Source: CAYLJJ01 sp964384025 (GTDB lineage: Bacteria > Myxococcota_A > Bradymonadia > UBA7976 > UBA1532). Taken from it: a stretch of DNA of 41,900 bases. Numbering within the stretch: position 1 is the stretch's first letter; the number at the start of each line of letters is the position of its first letter. A program made the position numbers and the translations under genes. Location of the stretch: assembly GCA_964384025.1 (NCBI GenBank), contig CAYLJJ010000061.1, positions 1-41,900 on the forward strand. Reading direction: 5' to 3'. The notes under the pieces were generated by a model, which saw only the letters and a program-made list of their open reading frames with translations, was not told the origin of the DNA and did no database searches. Shown here one piece after another: positions 18,001-25,375 of this stretch.

Positions 18001-18796
18001 CTGCTCCAGGTAGATCTGAGAGATCCACCACGCTGCCGATAAAGTGTTGTACTCCCAGGCCCAAGAGGGCGGGGCCCATCTGAGCCTGGGCTGAGCGGCA
18101 GGCGTTGGCAAAGACCAGCTGCGGGACACGGCCCCCAGCCAGAGTGCTCAGAGCCTCGGGAGTCAGGAGGCCATCCCAGAGACGCCAGCCCCCCGCCTCA
18201 GCGTGACCCGCGAAGTGAAGTAGACGAAAGCTCTTAAAGATCCGCAAGAGATCCGCGCGACGTAGACGGCCTAGACGCAGGTCTAAGGCCAGAGGCCGAG
18301 GAGGCTGACTGAGGGTTTGAGCCAGGGCTTCTGCCTCATAACGAGCAGCGGGCAGATCCTCGGCGGGATCTCCGATCAGGAGTAGACGCTCTCCAGGGGG
18401 CTCCAGCTCTTCAGCAGCAAACATCCCTGAGCGCAGCTCTCCCAAGGCCCAACGTCGAGAGAGGAAGCCTTGACCATCATGGAGCAGAGACCAGGGGAGC
18501 CCATCCCCCCACACCGTCAAGCTTCCTGTTGAGCGCCGCAATAAAGCTTTTACGGGAGCAGGGAAGAGCAGATCAAAGAGCAAGCGACCGCGATCAGAGA
18601 GGCTGCTTAAATCCCGTCCTCGACGGATCGCACGCTGTAGTCCTTGGTAGAGCGCGCTGTGCTCCTCCTCTATCGCTTGAGCCTCATAGCGGTGATTCCC
18701 CTCCCAGATGAGGGGCTGCAGCCCAGATTTATCTCCAGAGAGGAGCTGAATCTCAGCCCGCTCTCCTCGCCTTCTATAGAGCAAGATCAAACGCAT
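15005..18796 (-). CDS. CHAT protease / cyclase-like / AAA (STAND-type) ATPase / TPR protein
   Basis: 1263 residues. Residues ~90-310 form a CHAT (caspase-like) domain with the expected dyad: His198 in LLHFAGHAE and Cys233 in LVFANACRSAQ. Residues ~325-415 resemble a class III nucleotide-cyclase fold (VVLALRIPW ... FGWESRSEEDGARALRCAEAL) but lack recognisable metal-binding aspartates, so this is probably a non-catalytic adaptor. Residues ~470-740 are an AAA_16/STAND ATPase with Walker A GAAGVGKS (500-507) and Walker B LLLIFED (628-634). From ~890 to the end lie many TPRs (YNRLGVVAYGRGEHREAERRY, YNNLGSLYGEKGDF, YANLGEVYFHLGEW). The layout is sensor repeats plus NTPase switch plus protease effector, like NLR-type signalling or immune proteins. 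The target is unknown. The gene starts 9 bases after the DnaC-like gene. Confidence 0.93.
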   Translation of the reverse strand: MRLILLYRRRGERAEIQLLSGDKSGLQPLIWEGNHRYEAQAIEEEHSALYQGLQRAIRRGRDLSSLSDRGRLLFDLLFPAPVKALLRRSTGSLTVWGDGLPWSLLHDGQGFLSRRWALGELRSGMFAAEELEPPGERLLLIGDPAEDLPAARYEAEALAQTLSQPPRPLALDLRLGRLRRADLLRIFKSFRLLHFAGHAEAGGWRLWDGLLTPEALSTLAGGRVPQLVFANACRSAQAQMGPALLGLGVQHFIGSVVDLSDLPGAEFAERFYRGLRAGAPIGEALRLARCGGEGAAWAAYELLGDPNTRYFEAPQAQSSQGVRRAVVLALRIPWEHGRPETLAEIRLQQRLELRAQIEAEGGCLLPGGSVARGIFGWESRSEEDGARALRCAEALRLRWPKATLTLGLGALMELDGVPDGAPLWEAEEQSMRQEPGIWGLPPLRALGLDLRWGEGEPAPFMGHRPRPVEPLLVGRGEEIRRLLAWAEMALQEPQAVTLLGAAGVGKSRLISALSVQLSGFRQLRGEAGAGQPFGAVAALLRALLAEEGLEPSREGLQSLIQSLTQPEEPDFLSIDALLESQQAAPLEERLEALAAAAALPSLGAEGAPGEVAVACRILVETLARQGPLLLIFEDLQQLSSSDRRVIEALMTELQEGSVLVLASARDELLEQSPRWFDGGHIHRLDLGPLKEAEARALLRQLLPEISEEILRRAEGIPLFIRELALAQREDPEPLPATIEAVIQARLDHLSPELQGVLRAASVLGRTFWSEGLSRLLQRALDGELQILERQGFLLPDLCSELPEQSQWRFAHTLVWEGVQASLTRRERQAWHARAALWLADELGGEWARVARHRSQAGDPARAAEDWLRAAKQARYAPEAVRKALRAALVEDDQARSFSGQRRAEIETELAEGERTAGELDNALRLLNAALKRGGTGAQRAARLRSKAEVLEAQGARGLARELLIEALALLSDEDQEAKLRARIHLDLAWLAHQEGDLEGARCALMLLLPKAEGLERGEIYNRLGVVAYGRGEHREAERRYTQALEIFENFGAQKRLALLYNNLGILAVRRGDFAEGIRCHQRALKLKADRGDRGGLARAYNNLGSLYGEKGDFQRAARFLKESIRIRKRIGHSGLAVSYANLGEVYFHLGEWHQARQRLEAAIALCELGRGPGYLLPDLCRMLAELERAQEDLTAALSWATRALSLASAAGDRPRAGVARRVLAEILLASGEEHKAQVHLHTALKLLAEQPLELERVKALLHP

Positions 18797-18805
18797 CGCT
18801 CAGAA

Positions 18806-19684
18806 TCAGCTTCTACAGCGATAATCGGGGGCCTTCACCTCTACAAAAGAGAGAAGCTCCAGCAAACGCTCCATCTTCTCCGCTCCCAACCGAGCGCTCA
18901 TCTGCTCCAAGTCCAAGCTGCTTGTGCTCAAGAGCAGCAGCTCCTGCTCTTCAAAATCGCTCATCAGACGCCCAAGCTCCTGCATGCTCCAACTTGAGGG
19001 GTGCTCCATACCCAGATCATCCAGGGCCAGCACTTCCCAGCCCAGGATCTCCTCCATCAGCTTCTGGCCTGACCTTGAGGTATCTTCGCGCAGGCTGGTT
19101 TCAAGGCGCTTGAGCCAACGGGGCCAGTGGAGATAGCGCCCTCGCAAACCAGAGCCCAAGATAAGCTGGATGAGGAGCCCTTGCATAATACGAGTCTTGC
19201 CTGCACCTATATTGCCATGGAGCAGAAGCCCGCGCCGTCCTTTGTATCGCTCCCCATTGATCACTCGCTCCAGAGCTTCATATACCTCCTCAGCGTTCTC
19301 GATCAGCTCCCATTCAACGCTGCTGAGATGATGCTTCATCGCCCGAGGGGGCAGCATCGCTCGCCTAAGCTGCTTTGCTCCGTGATGTCCCGCATGGCAA
19401 CGACAAGGGACAACATGCTCGTAGGAGTCTCGAGTCTCAAAGATGAAATGTTTTGTACAGCGTGTACAGGGGAGAGCAAATTGGGCAGCCATCACCTTAG
19501 TTGGCGCGCTCTGATGGTTGATCTCCTGCTCCTCCAGATAGAGATGAAAGCTGCGCTCATCGAGACGCTCAGGCCACTCTTCATCTGAAGTATCTATCGG
19601 CTTGGTCTGCGACCTCTCTGCGAGGAGGGCTCGCTCCTTGATCCTCTCCAGCGAGGCCGTGAGGGCTTCATCTCTGGGCTTCAT
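18806..19684 (-). CDS. DnaC/DnaI-like AAA+ ATPase with N-terminal zinc-binding motif
   Basis: 292 residues. A charged N-terminal region is followed by a four-Cys cluster (CTRC at 73-76 and CRC at 94-96), like the zinc site of helicase-loader proteins. The AAA+ core has Walker A HGNIGAGKTR (Lys163), Walker B VLALDDLG (218-225) and a sensor-1 LLLSTSS. This pattern fits DnaC/DnaI-type loaders of replicative helicase and the related IstB family. The GGAGGAG ribosome-binding site is six bases before ATG 19684. Nine bases separate it from the CHAT gene, so they are probably co-transcribed. That pairing is unusual: it could be the chromosomal helicase loader with an accidental partner, or an ATPase dedicated to the CHAT system. 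No IS21 transposase is nearby. Confidence 0.88.
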   Translation of the reverse strand: MKPRDEALTASLERIKERALLAERSQTKPIDTSDEEWPERLDERSFHLYLEEQEINHQSAPTKVMAAQFALPCTRCTKHFIFETRDSYEHVVPCRCHAGHHGAKQLRRAMLPPRAMKHHLSSVEWELIENAEEVYEALERVINGERYKGRRGLLLHGNIGAGKTRIMQGLLIQLILGSGLRGRYLHWPRWLKRLETSLREDTSRSGQKLMEEILGWEVLALDDLGMEHPSSWSMQELGRLMSDFEEQELLLLSTSSLDLEQMSARLGAEKMERLLELLSFVEVKAPDYRCRS

Positions 19685-19698
19685 CGCTCCTCCTTAAC

Positions 19699-19956
19699 TC
19701 AAAGGGATATCCAATATCTTCGCCACTTCACCGTAGCCTCTTCCCTGATAACCTTTATGAGAAGAGAGCGGTGCTGAGGCGCGCAGGTATCGCCTGATTG
19801 CTTGTAGAGTGTAACTGAACGGTGCTCATTGCCATGCCCAACCCCTTCAGGGCTCCCCATAAGGATGTTCCCAGCTCTGATGAGCAGCATGGCCGGGCGC
19901 TGCGCTGTTCGAGAGAGTCGCTCAGCAGGACAAGGTGGGATCATTTCATCGCTCAT
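19699..19956 (-). pseudogene. FGE-sulfatase/SUMF1-like N-terminal fragment
   Basis: An 85-residue frame contains AMLLIRAGNILMGSPEG then NEHRSVTLYK. This matches the opening of formylglycine-generating-enzyme/SUMF1 domains (MVxIPAGxFxMGSPE ... EHxVTL). The similarity stops there, and the usual continuation (EVTxxxY and later motifs) is missing. I read it as the truncated remains of such a gene, not a working protein. A different frame of the same strand, just before the DnaC-like gene, spells GYGEVAKILDIPLS and then stops. That resembles a sigma-factor region 4 helix-turn-helix and hints at more decayed coding sequence. Confidence 0.4.
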
Positions 19957-20178
19957 CCTGAGTGATTCAGCACCTTTTAAAATGATTATTGACAACTCGG
20001 TGTTTCAGTTTTGCGATTGCGCGCAAACGCACAGATCGTGCTGCTGATCGATATTTGAGAACGGGTGTTGGCTCCATTCTTCCCAAGTCTCACCCCGATC
20101 ATATGTTTACTCGAAGATTTCAGCAGATGAAATGATACCATCGCTTGATCGCGGCCATCACTATTTGGAGGGAGGGGC
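19957..20178. other. non-coding stretch upstream of the FGE-like fragment
   Basis: No supportable gene on either strand. It is AT-richer than its surroundings and probably carries the promoter for the minus-strand DnaC-like/CHAT unit. On the minus strand there are TTGTCA and AATAAT/TTTTAA stretches around 19975-20000, but I cannot define a promoter with confidence. Confidence 0.4.
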
Positions 20179-21765
20179 TCAGGGCCAGAGGGTGGCGGCT
20201 TGCCGGACCAAGCTCAGCAGCTCTTGGCGCTCCGCGTTCAGCTCCAGGGACTCTAGGAGAGTCACCACCTCAGAGAAATGAGCCTCCTCGCTGTGCATGC
20301 TCCTCCTAAGGATCTCAGCGAACTCTGCGACGGCGGCGGTGAAACGAAGATCTGGAGAGGCCTCTTGAAGATCCACCTTGAGGTCCTCGAGTTGGAAGGG
20401 ATGCTCCAACTCATGAGCATCTCCATCTCGATCCTCGGGATCCTTATAGCGCAGCCGCAGGGTCACTAGGCGCTCCCCGCTGCCCTCAGGCTTCAGTTCC
20501 AACTCAAAGAGGGCATTGACGAAGTGCCCAGATCCGACCTCTCCTGCGTCCACGCTGTCATTCCTGAAGTCATCATCAGCGATATCTCGGGTTTCATAGC
20601 CAATCAAGCGATAGCGCCGTACCCGCTCTGGGTGCATCTCCACCTGTATCTTCACGTCTCGAGCGATCACCTGCAGCATCCCGGTGATCCCCTCACCCAC
20701 AACCCGAAGAGCCTCATTGGGGCTGTCGATAAAAAAATAGTTGCCCTCACCTCGATTGCTCAGCTCTTCGATAAAGCGATCATTGAGGTTATAGCCATAG
20801 CCCAGCACGCTGAGATCGATTCCACGACTCTGCCAGCTCTCTACCTCCCGCACCAAAGCCTCCCCTGTGACACCTACGTTAAAGTCCCCATCGGTGCAGA
20901 GGATCACCCGGTTGATCCCCTCAGGCCTGAAGTGCGTCTCCGCCAGTTCATAAGCGCTGCGAATGCCGCTGGCTCCGTTGGTAGAGCCCCCCGCTTCCAG
21001 AGTCTCGATGGCGGCGCGGATCTCAGCTTGTTGAGCCACAGGAGTAGGTCGCAACGCGACGGTGTCACGACCCGCATAAGTAACGATGCCGATGGTGTCA
21101 TCATCTCTGAGATGAGCCAGGAGGATATCCAGAGTTCGCTTCACATAGCCCAACTTATTGGAAGCATTCATCGAGCCGGAAACATCGATGAGGAAGACGA
21201 GGTTGGCCGGCGCCCGCATCTCCTCTGGAATCTCGCTGCCCTTGATACCCACCCGTAGAAGTTGAAGGCCCTCGCCGAAGGGGGAGGGGGCCGCCTCTAT
21301 TCGGATATTGAAGGGGATCTCGGTATCTGGATCGGGGGCCTCGGCCTTGTAGCGGAAAAAGTTGAGATACTCCTCTACCCGAACCCCCTGGGGATCGGGC
21401 AGGCGCCCTGCCTTGATGCTGCCGCGCATCTGAGTGTAGCTGGCGGTGTCTACATCGATGGAGAAGGTAGAGAGGGCGTCCTCGGCGCTCTCTATGAAGT
21501 CGTTCTCTTGCCGCTCAGGCAGAGGAAGATCCTCAAGCACCCCGCGCTCTCCAGCTTCCGCCTCACCGCCCTCTCTTGCTGTGGCGCTTGAGCCTCCTGC
21601 TCCGCCCGCCCCGTAGTTATCATACTCAGCGCTGGGATCAGACCCCATAGCCCCAGCGTCTGCGCCCGCCATCTTCTCTCCTCCTGGGGCCTGCGTCTCC
21701 TCTTCGTTCTCTTCACCACAGGCCAACAAGCCCAGACCCAGGCTCAAAATCAAGATATACCGCAT
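20179..21765 (-). CDS. YfbK-like von Willebrand factor A domain lipoprotein
   Basis: 528 residues from the ATG at 21765, chosen because it directly follows GGAGG and begins a signal peptide ending in LGLLAC (lipobox, Cys16); the frame is open farther upstream but without signal sequence. After an acidic/Gly-rich linker (YDNYGAGGAGGSS) comes the YfbK-type N-terminal region (STFSIDVDTASYTQMRGSI, VRVEEYLNFF). A VWA domain follows with an intact MIDAS DVSGS (194-198), a downstream GGSTNGASGI and TDGDFNVG. The C-terminal region is the DUF3520-type segment of this family. Proteins of this type are exported metal-dependent binding proteins; the ligand is unknown. It stands alone, flanked by decayed sequence. 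Confidence 0.92.
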   Translation of the reverse strand: MRYILILSLGLGLLACGEENEEETQAPGGEKMAGADAGAMGSDPSAEYDNYGAGGAGGSSATAREGGEAEAGERGVLEDLPLPERQENDFIESAEDALSTFSIDVDTASYTQMRGSIKAGRLPDPQGVRVEEYLNFFRYKAEAPDPDTEIPFNIRIEAAPSPFGEGLQLLRVGIKGSEIPEEMRAPANLVFLIDVSGSMNASNKLGYVKRTLDILLAHLRDDDTIGIVTYAGRDTVALRPTPVAQQAEIRAAIETLEAGGSTNGASGIRSAYELAETHFRPEGINRVILCTDGDFNVGVTGEALVREVESWQSRGIDLSVLGYGYNLNDRFIEELSNRGEGNYFFIDSPNEALRVVGEGITGMLQVIARDVKIQVEMHPERVRRYRLIGYETRDIADDDFRNDSVDAGEVGSGHFVNALFELELKPEGSGERLVTLRLRYKDPEDRDGDAHELEHPFQLEDLKVDLQEASPDLRFTAAVAEFAEILRRSMHSEEAHFSEVVTLLESLELNAERQELLSLVRQAATLWP

Positions 21766-21955
21766 GACAACCTCCAAAACTCCAAGGCACCTGACGAGTT
21801 TTCCTGGGAATCTTACGAAAAAAGAGGGAGAGCGCCTGGGAGGGGTAATGAGCGGATCAAGAGTGTTCATATCTCTCACTATGCTCGTTTTAGAGAGCAA
21901 AGTCTGAGAGTTCATCCACTTTTGACTTCTGAGTCCGCCGGATTTCGTGGTTGAA

Positions 21956-22339
21956 TCATTCTCGTAATTTACGACCGCCCATTGATGCAGCAATGAGCAG
22001 ATTTTGGAGCCAATTCTCATGATAGGAGAAACCATTAATATCTTGGAATGGTGATATTCGGTTCGGATCTCTTCGACGAGTGCGTAGCGAGTAGGGATGG
22101 AAATTCCAGATTAATGCCTGTGCGCGGACCATGAATCGAGCAGATTTAGCCGTACCATGAAAATATTGTTGTGCAAAAAGCAGCCTGTCTTGGTAATTCA
22201 TAAGACGAACAACCATATTGGACGTTCTGTGAGCATTTTCGTGGTCAAATGCTACCGAAAATGAGCGATTTTTGGCCCTTATTTTTCTAATCCTATCGAG
22301 AATCTTTTTTCCAATATAATCATTCGGGTTAGCAATCAT
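21956..22339 (-). pseudogene. transposase C-terminal fragment
   Basis: 127-residue frame with HENAHRTSNMVVRLMNYQDR, FAQQYFHGTAKSARF, RAQALIWNFHPYS and YHENWLQNLLIAASMGG. This wording is typical of the C-terminal part of a DDE-type IS transposase. The usual N-terminal two thirds are absent, and a TGA lies directly before the ATG, so this is a remnant and not an intact insertion sequence. It is clearly AT-richer than the flanking genes. Just beyond its C-terminal end lies GAGTCCGCCGGATTT (21931-21945), a possible terminal repeat. I cannot name the IS family. Confidence 0.55.
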
Positions 22340-22658
22340 TCAAATTAAGATCTTATGGAGCTGATACAAGCGGATAACTCCATTATGATAACGACTCATT
22401 CGACACAGACAGAGGTGTCTTTATCAGGCAAATATAGTGTCGATCGCTGGTTGTCAACCCAGCTGAACTTGTTTGTTCAAGATACTCAATTGCCCAAAGT
22501 ACCGCCTTCTACCCATCCGTTCTGGTTGACTCCAGATAAAAAACGGACCTGGGTTTCGAACACCAGAGCCGGGTTCGAGGCTCTATAGAGATGAGAACAG
22601 GTTGCGGCGCGTGAATGCACCGATGATCAAGTGAAGAGCTACTGTGGAGAGCTGAATC
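22340..22658. other. gene-poor AT-rich stretch after the transposase fragment
   Basis: About 320 bases without a supportable gene. A 77-codon plus-strand frame (22355-22588) lacks a ribosome-binding site and resembles nothing I know. A short hairpin (AGAGCC at 22565-22570 with GGCTCT at 22579-22584) has no T-run after it. This stretch is probably mobile-element debris plus the promoter of the membrane/sigma genes that follow. Confidence 0.4.
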
Positions 22659-22769
22659 GTGTCTGAGACAATCAGAGGAGAAAAACCGGATCGCCTCATG
22701 GTGGTGCTGTTCGGGGTATTGGCGATTGTGGAGTTCACCGCATGGGTTCTGATCCTGCTCCAACTGTAA
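22659..22769 (+). CDS. 36-residue single-pass membrane microprotein
   Basis: GTG at 22659 with GGAGAG about nine bases upstream opens a 36-residue frame. It has a charged N-terminus (SETIRGEKPDR) and one hydrophobic helix (LMVVLFGVLAIVEFTAWVLI) and ends at TAA 22767. The stop lies inside the strong AAGGAGGA site of the next gene, so it appears to be the first cistron of a three-gene unit with a two-helix membrane protein and an ECF sigma factor. There is no recognisable family. A role as a small membrane regulator or partner is inferred from position only. Confidence 0.55.
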   Translation: MSETIRGEKPDRLMVVLFGVLAIVEFTAWVLILLQL

Positions 22770-22782
22770 GGAGGAATGAAAC

Positions 22783-23076
22783 ATGTCGCGGATGAAAATC
22801 GAAGAGATCAGCCGCAGAGCGTTGGTTCAGGTAGACGCAGCTCAACGTCGGTTTCGCCTGTTCATAGCGTTGGCCGCGCTGGTGGAGGGTGCTTTGCTGA
22901 TCACCTTTTTGCTGATCATGAACCATGGAGATCGGCTGCATTGGTTGCTGCTTGTATCAGCCCTTTTGGTGTATTCGACGCTCGCCGTGGGGCTGTTTGC
23001 TCTAGGCGCGCACAACAACGTGAATACTCTTCGGATCCTCAAGGCATTGGACTTGGCCACCGAGCAGGACGGATAG
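22783..23076 (+). CDS. small two-helix membrane protein upstream of ECF sigma
   Basis: 97 residues. A basic amphipathic N-terminus (SRMKIEEISRRALVQVDAAQ) is followed by two hydrophobic helices (FIALAALVEGALLITFLLI and WLLLVSALLVYSTLAVGLFAL) joined by a short polar loop, then a polar tail. AAGGAGGA lies seven bases before the ATG; an earlier ATG at 22776 is in another frame. The next gene, the sigma factor, begins six bases after its stop. Being co-encoded with an ECF sigma that has no classical anti-sigma gene nearby makes it a candidate membrane regulator, but it has no zinc (ZAS) motif. I do not recognise the family. Confidence 0.8.
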   Translation: MSRMKIEEISRRALVQVDAAQRRFRLFIALAALVEGALLITFLLIMNHGDRLHWLLLVSALLVYSTLAVGLFALGAHNNVNTLRILKALDLATEQDG

Positions 23077-23082
23077 TCGACC

Positions 23083-23619
23083 GTGGCGTCCGACCTTTCC
23101 GAACATCGGCTCGTGCTCCGCGCCCAGTGCGGTGATCGAGCTGCCTTGGAGCGCTTGATCACGGGCGTGGCTTCGAACTTACAGCGGTTTCTGCACCACC
23201 AGATCGACCGCCCAGACTTGGCCGATGACGCGCTGCAAGAAACCTTGATGGTGATCTGCCGCAAGCTGCACTGGCTACGCGAGCCTCGTGCATTTCGACC
23301 ATGGGCGTATCGAGTAGCTCATCGCATGGCGCTGCGACTTCTGCGCCGGGAGCGTCACACCCCGTTGCTCGGCCTGGAATGTGCGGAAACTGTCCCTGAT
23401 CCAGAAGCTGTGCGATTGATTGAAGCCGGTATTGAGCGCTCAGCCATGCTTCGACTGCTGGAGTCTCTACCACCGGCGGCCAGGGTCGTGCTCCAACTAC
23501 ATTACGTCGAAGGGCTGACCCTCGTCGAGGTCGCCGAGGTGCTCGAACTCGCGCTGGGCACTACAAAGTCACGCTTGGCCTATGGTCTGCAAAAGCTACG
23601 CGGCGCTGGCGAGATCTAA
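23083..23619 (+). CDS. ECF-type RNA polymerase sigma factor
   Basis: 178 residues with sigma-70 region 2 (DRAALERLITGVASNLQRF ... LADDALQETLMVICRKLHWL ... AFRPWAYRVAHRMALRLLRRE) and region 4 (RLLESLPPAARVVLQLHYVEG, TLVEVAEVLELALGTTKSRL). There is no region 3 or 1.1, so it belongs to the extracytoplasmic-function group. It starts at GTG 23083 six bases after the membrane protein gene, with no strong ribosome-binding site of its own; coupling to the upstream cistron is likely. GC content is higher than in the flanking AT-rich debris. Target promoters and the activating signal are unknown. It converges with the ABC exporter genes with a gap of only 37 bases. Confidence 0.92.
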   Translation: MASDLSEHRLVLRAQCGDRAALERLITGVASNLQRFLHHQIDRPDLADDALQETLMVICRKLHWLREPRAFRPWAYRVAHRMALRLLRRERHTPLLGLECAETVPDPEAVRLIEAGIERSAMLRLLESLPPAARVVLQLHYVEGLTLVEVAEVLELALGTTKSRLAYGLQKLRGAGEI

Positions 23620-23656
23620 CGGGAAACAGAGCAGACAAAGCTCGGTGAGAAGATCT

Positions 23657-25375
23657 CTAAAGAGCGAAGCCCGCCTCTACCAACAGGGCATAGCGTCCAC
23701 CTCGCTTGACCAACTCCTCATGACTGCCCGACTCCACCAAGCGTCCCTGATGCAGCACCAAGACTCGATCAGCGCGGGCGATGGTAGAAAGACGGTGGGC
23801 GATCACCAGGACCGTGCGATCCTTAAAGAGAGCCTGGATGGCGCTGTCGATGCGCTCCTCGGTGAGAGAGTCCACGCTGGCGGTGGCCTCATCTAGGATC
23901 ACAAAGGGGGCGTGGCGGAGTAGAGCTCGCGTTAAGTTGACGAGCTGACGTTGCCCCTGAGAGAGGTTATTCCCTCGAGACTTAATCTGCTGCATCTCCC
24001 CTTCAGGCCACTCGCTGATGAACTCCACAGCGCGGCTCTGCTTCAAAGCCCGTGCGCGGGCCTCTGCATCGATCCCTGGGCGCCAGAGGGAGATATTCTC
24101 AGCTAAGCTGCCCTCAAAGAGGAAGGGGTCTTGAGGCACCAAACAGATCTGCTCTCGAAGAGCACGGGGCTCCAAACGCTTTAACTCTTGACCATCCAGG
24201 CGAATGGAGCCTTCATAGCCCTCATAGAGCCGTAAGAGGAGGCGGGCGATGCTGCTCTTACCTGAGCCTGTGGCTCCCACTAGAGCGACCACCTCCCCAG
24301 GCTTGATCTGAAAGCTTAAATCCTGGAGTACAGGAGGACCGCCATAGGAGAAGGAGACTCCCTCAAAGCTCAGAGTGCCTGCGCCTTGAGCTTTGAACTC
24401 TCCTGGGTGGATCTGCTCATCGGTATCAAGGATCCCAAAGACGCGCTCTAGAGCCGCTAAAGCACGCTGGATGGTGGCGATGCGGCCTGAGAACTCTTTG
24501 ATGGGGCGAAAAACCTTCTGGAGGTAGTCAACGAAGGCGACCAGAAGCCCCAAACTTAACGCCCCCTCCGCGAGGCGGTGTCCCCCATAGGCCAGCATCA
24601 GGCCAAGGGCCAGGGCGCTGAGCCCGTCCATAATCGCGAACAACGCCGCATCCCACCAGTTGGCTCGACGATAGCGATCAAAGAAGCGCCACGCCAAAGA
24701 GCGAAACTCCCGCTGCGCTCTCTCCCCAGCTCCATTGAGCTGGAGGACGCTGATCCCCTCTACCTGCTCAGCGAAGAGGCCGTTTAGATCTGCTAGGAGC
24801 GTACGGATCTCAGTGAAGAGGCTGCGCAGCTGTCTGCGAAACAGCTCCACTGTAAAGATGATAAAGGGGGCGATGAGCAGGGTCACCAGGGTGAGACGCC
24901 AGTCCAACCAGAGCATGGCGATAAGAGTACCCAGGATCTGTAAACTGTCAGTGATCAGCCCCACCGCTCCAAAGACCAAGCTTTCATAGACCGCTTCTAC
25001 ATCCTGAGTGGTGCGGGTCATCAGAGCACCGGTGGTGCGGGTGTCAAAGAAGCGTTGCCCCTGTTTCATGACATGGCTGAAGAGATCCCGACGCAGGCGA
25101 GTGAGGCTGTTGAGGCCAATGGTCTGGAGCCCATAGAAGCTTAGAGCGCGAAGACCAAAGCCCAAGCTGATCAACAGAAAGAAGAGGAGGATCAGCTCAG
25201 GCAAACGCTCAAGATCGCCAGGGAGCAAGCAGCGATCGATCCCCTCCTTAAGCAGGACAGGCTGGAGGAGCTGCGCTAGGACCCCCAGAGGAGCAGAGAT
25301 CAGCACCACGATAAGCCAGCGAGGATGACGTCGCAGGTAGGGGATCAGGCGTCTGAGCAGCTTGCCTTTACTCAT
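23657..25375 (-). CDS. ABC exporter half-transporter, MdlB-like
   Basis: 572 residues from ATG 25375, which overlaps the end of the partner gene (ATGAGTAA). The longer frame to 25426 would extend into the partner and is not favoured. An N-terminal six-helix exporter domain contains the conserved RFFDTRTTGALMTRTTQDVE loop. The nucleotide-binding domain has Walker A GATGSGKSS, a Q-loop LVPQDPFLFEGSL, Walker B FVILDEATASVD with the catalytic Glu, and an H-loop IAHRLS. The signature is LSQGQRQ in place of LSGGQ. With its partner it should form a heterodimeric ABC exporter with one normal and one degenerate ATP site. Substrate unknown; drug, lipid or peptide export are all possible. Confidence 0.93.
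   Translation of the reverse strand: MSKGKLLRRLIPYLRRHPRWLIVVLISAPLGVLAQLLQPVLLKEGIDRCLLPGDLERLPELILLFFLLISLGFGLRALSFYGLQTIGLNSLTRLRRDLFSHVMKQGQRFFDTRTTGALMTRTTQDVEAVYESLVFGAVGLITDSLQILGTLIAMLWLDWRLTLVTLLIAPFIIFTVELFRRQLRSLFTEIRTLLADLNGLFAEQVEGISVLQLNGAGERAQREFRSLAWRFFDRYRRANWWDAALFAIMDGLSALALGLMLAYGGHRLAEGALSLGLLVAFVDYLQKVFRPIKEFSGRIATIQRALAALERVFGILDTDEQIHPGEFKAQGAGTLSFEGVSFSYGGPPVLQDLSFQIKPGEVVALVGATGSGKSSIARLLLRLYEGYEGSIRLDGQELKRLEPRALREQICLVPQDPFLFEGSLAENISLWRPGIDAEARARALKQSRAVEFISEWPEGEMQQIKSRGNNLSQGQRQLVNLTRALLRHAPFVILDEATASVDSLTEERIDSAIQALFKDRTVLVIAHRLSTIARADRVLVLHQGRLVESGSHEELVKRGGRYALLVEAGFAL

Noticed and set aside
21766..22035. N-terminal extension of the VWA lipoprotein
   Set aside because: The ATG at 21765 has GGAGG and starts a signal peptide with a lipobox; the upstream frame is unrelated to the family.
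22355..22588. 77-codon plus-strand frame
   Set aside because: No ribosome-binding site, no recognisable similarity, in AT-rich decayed sequence.
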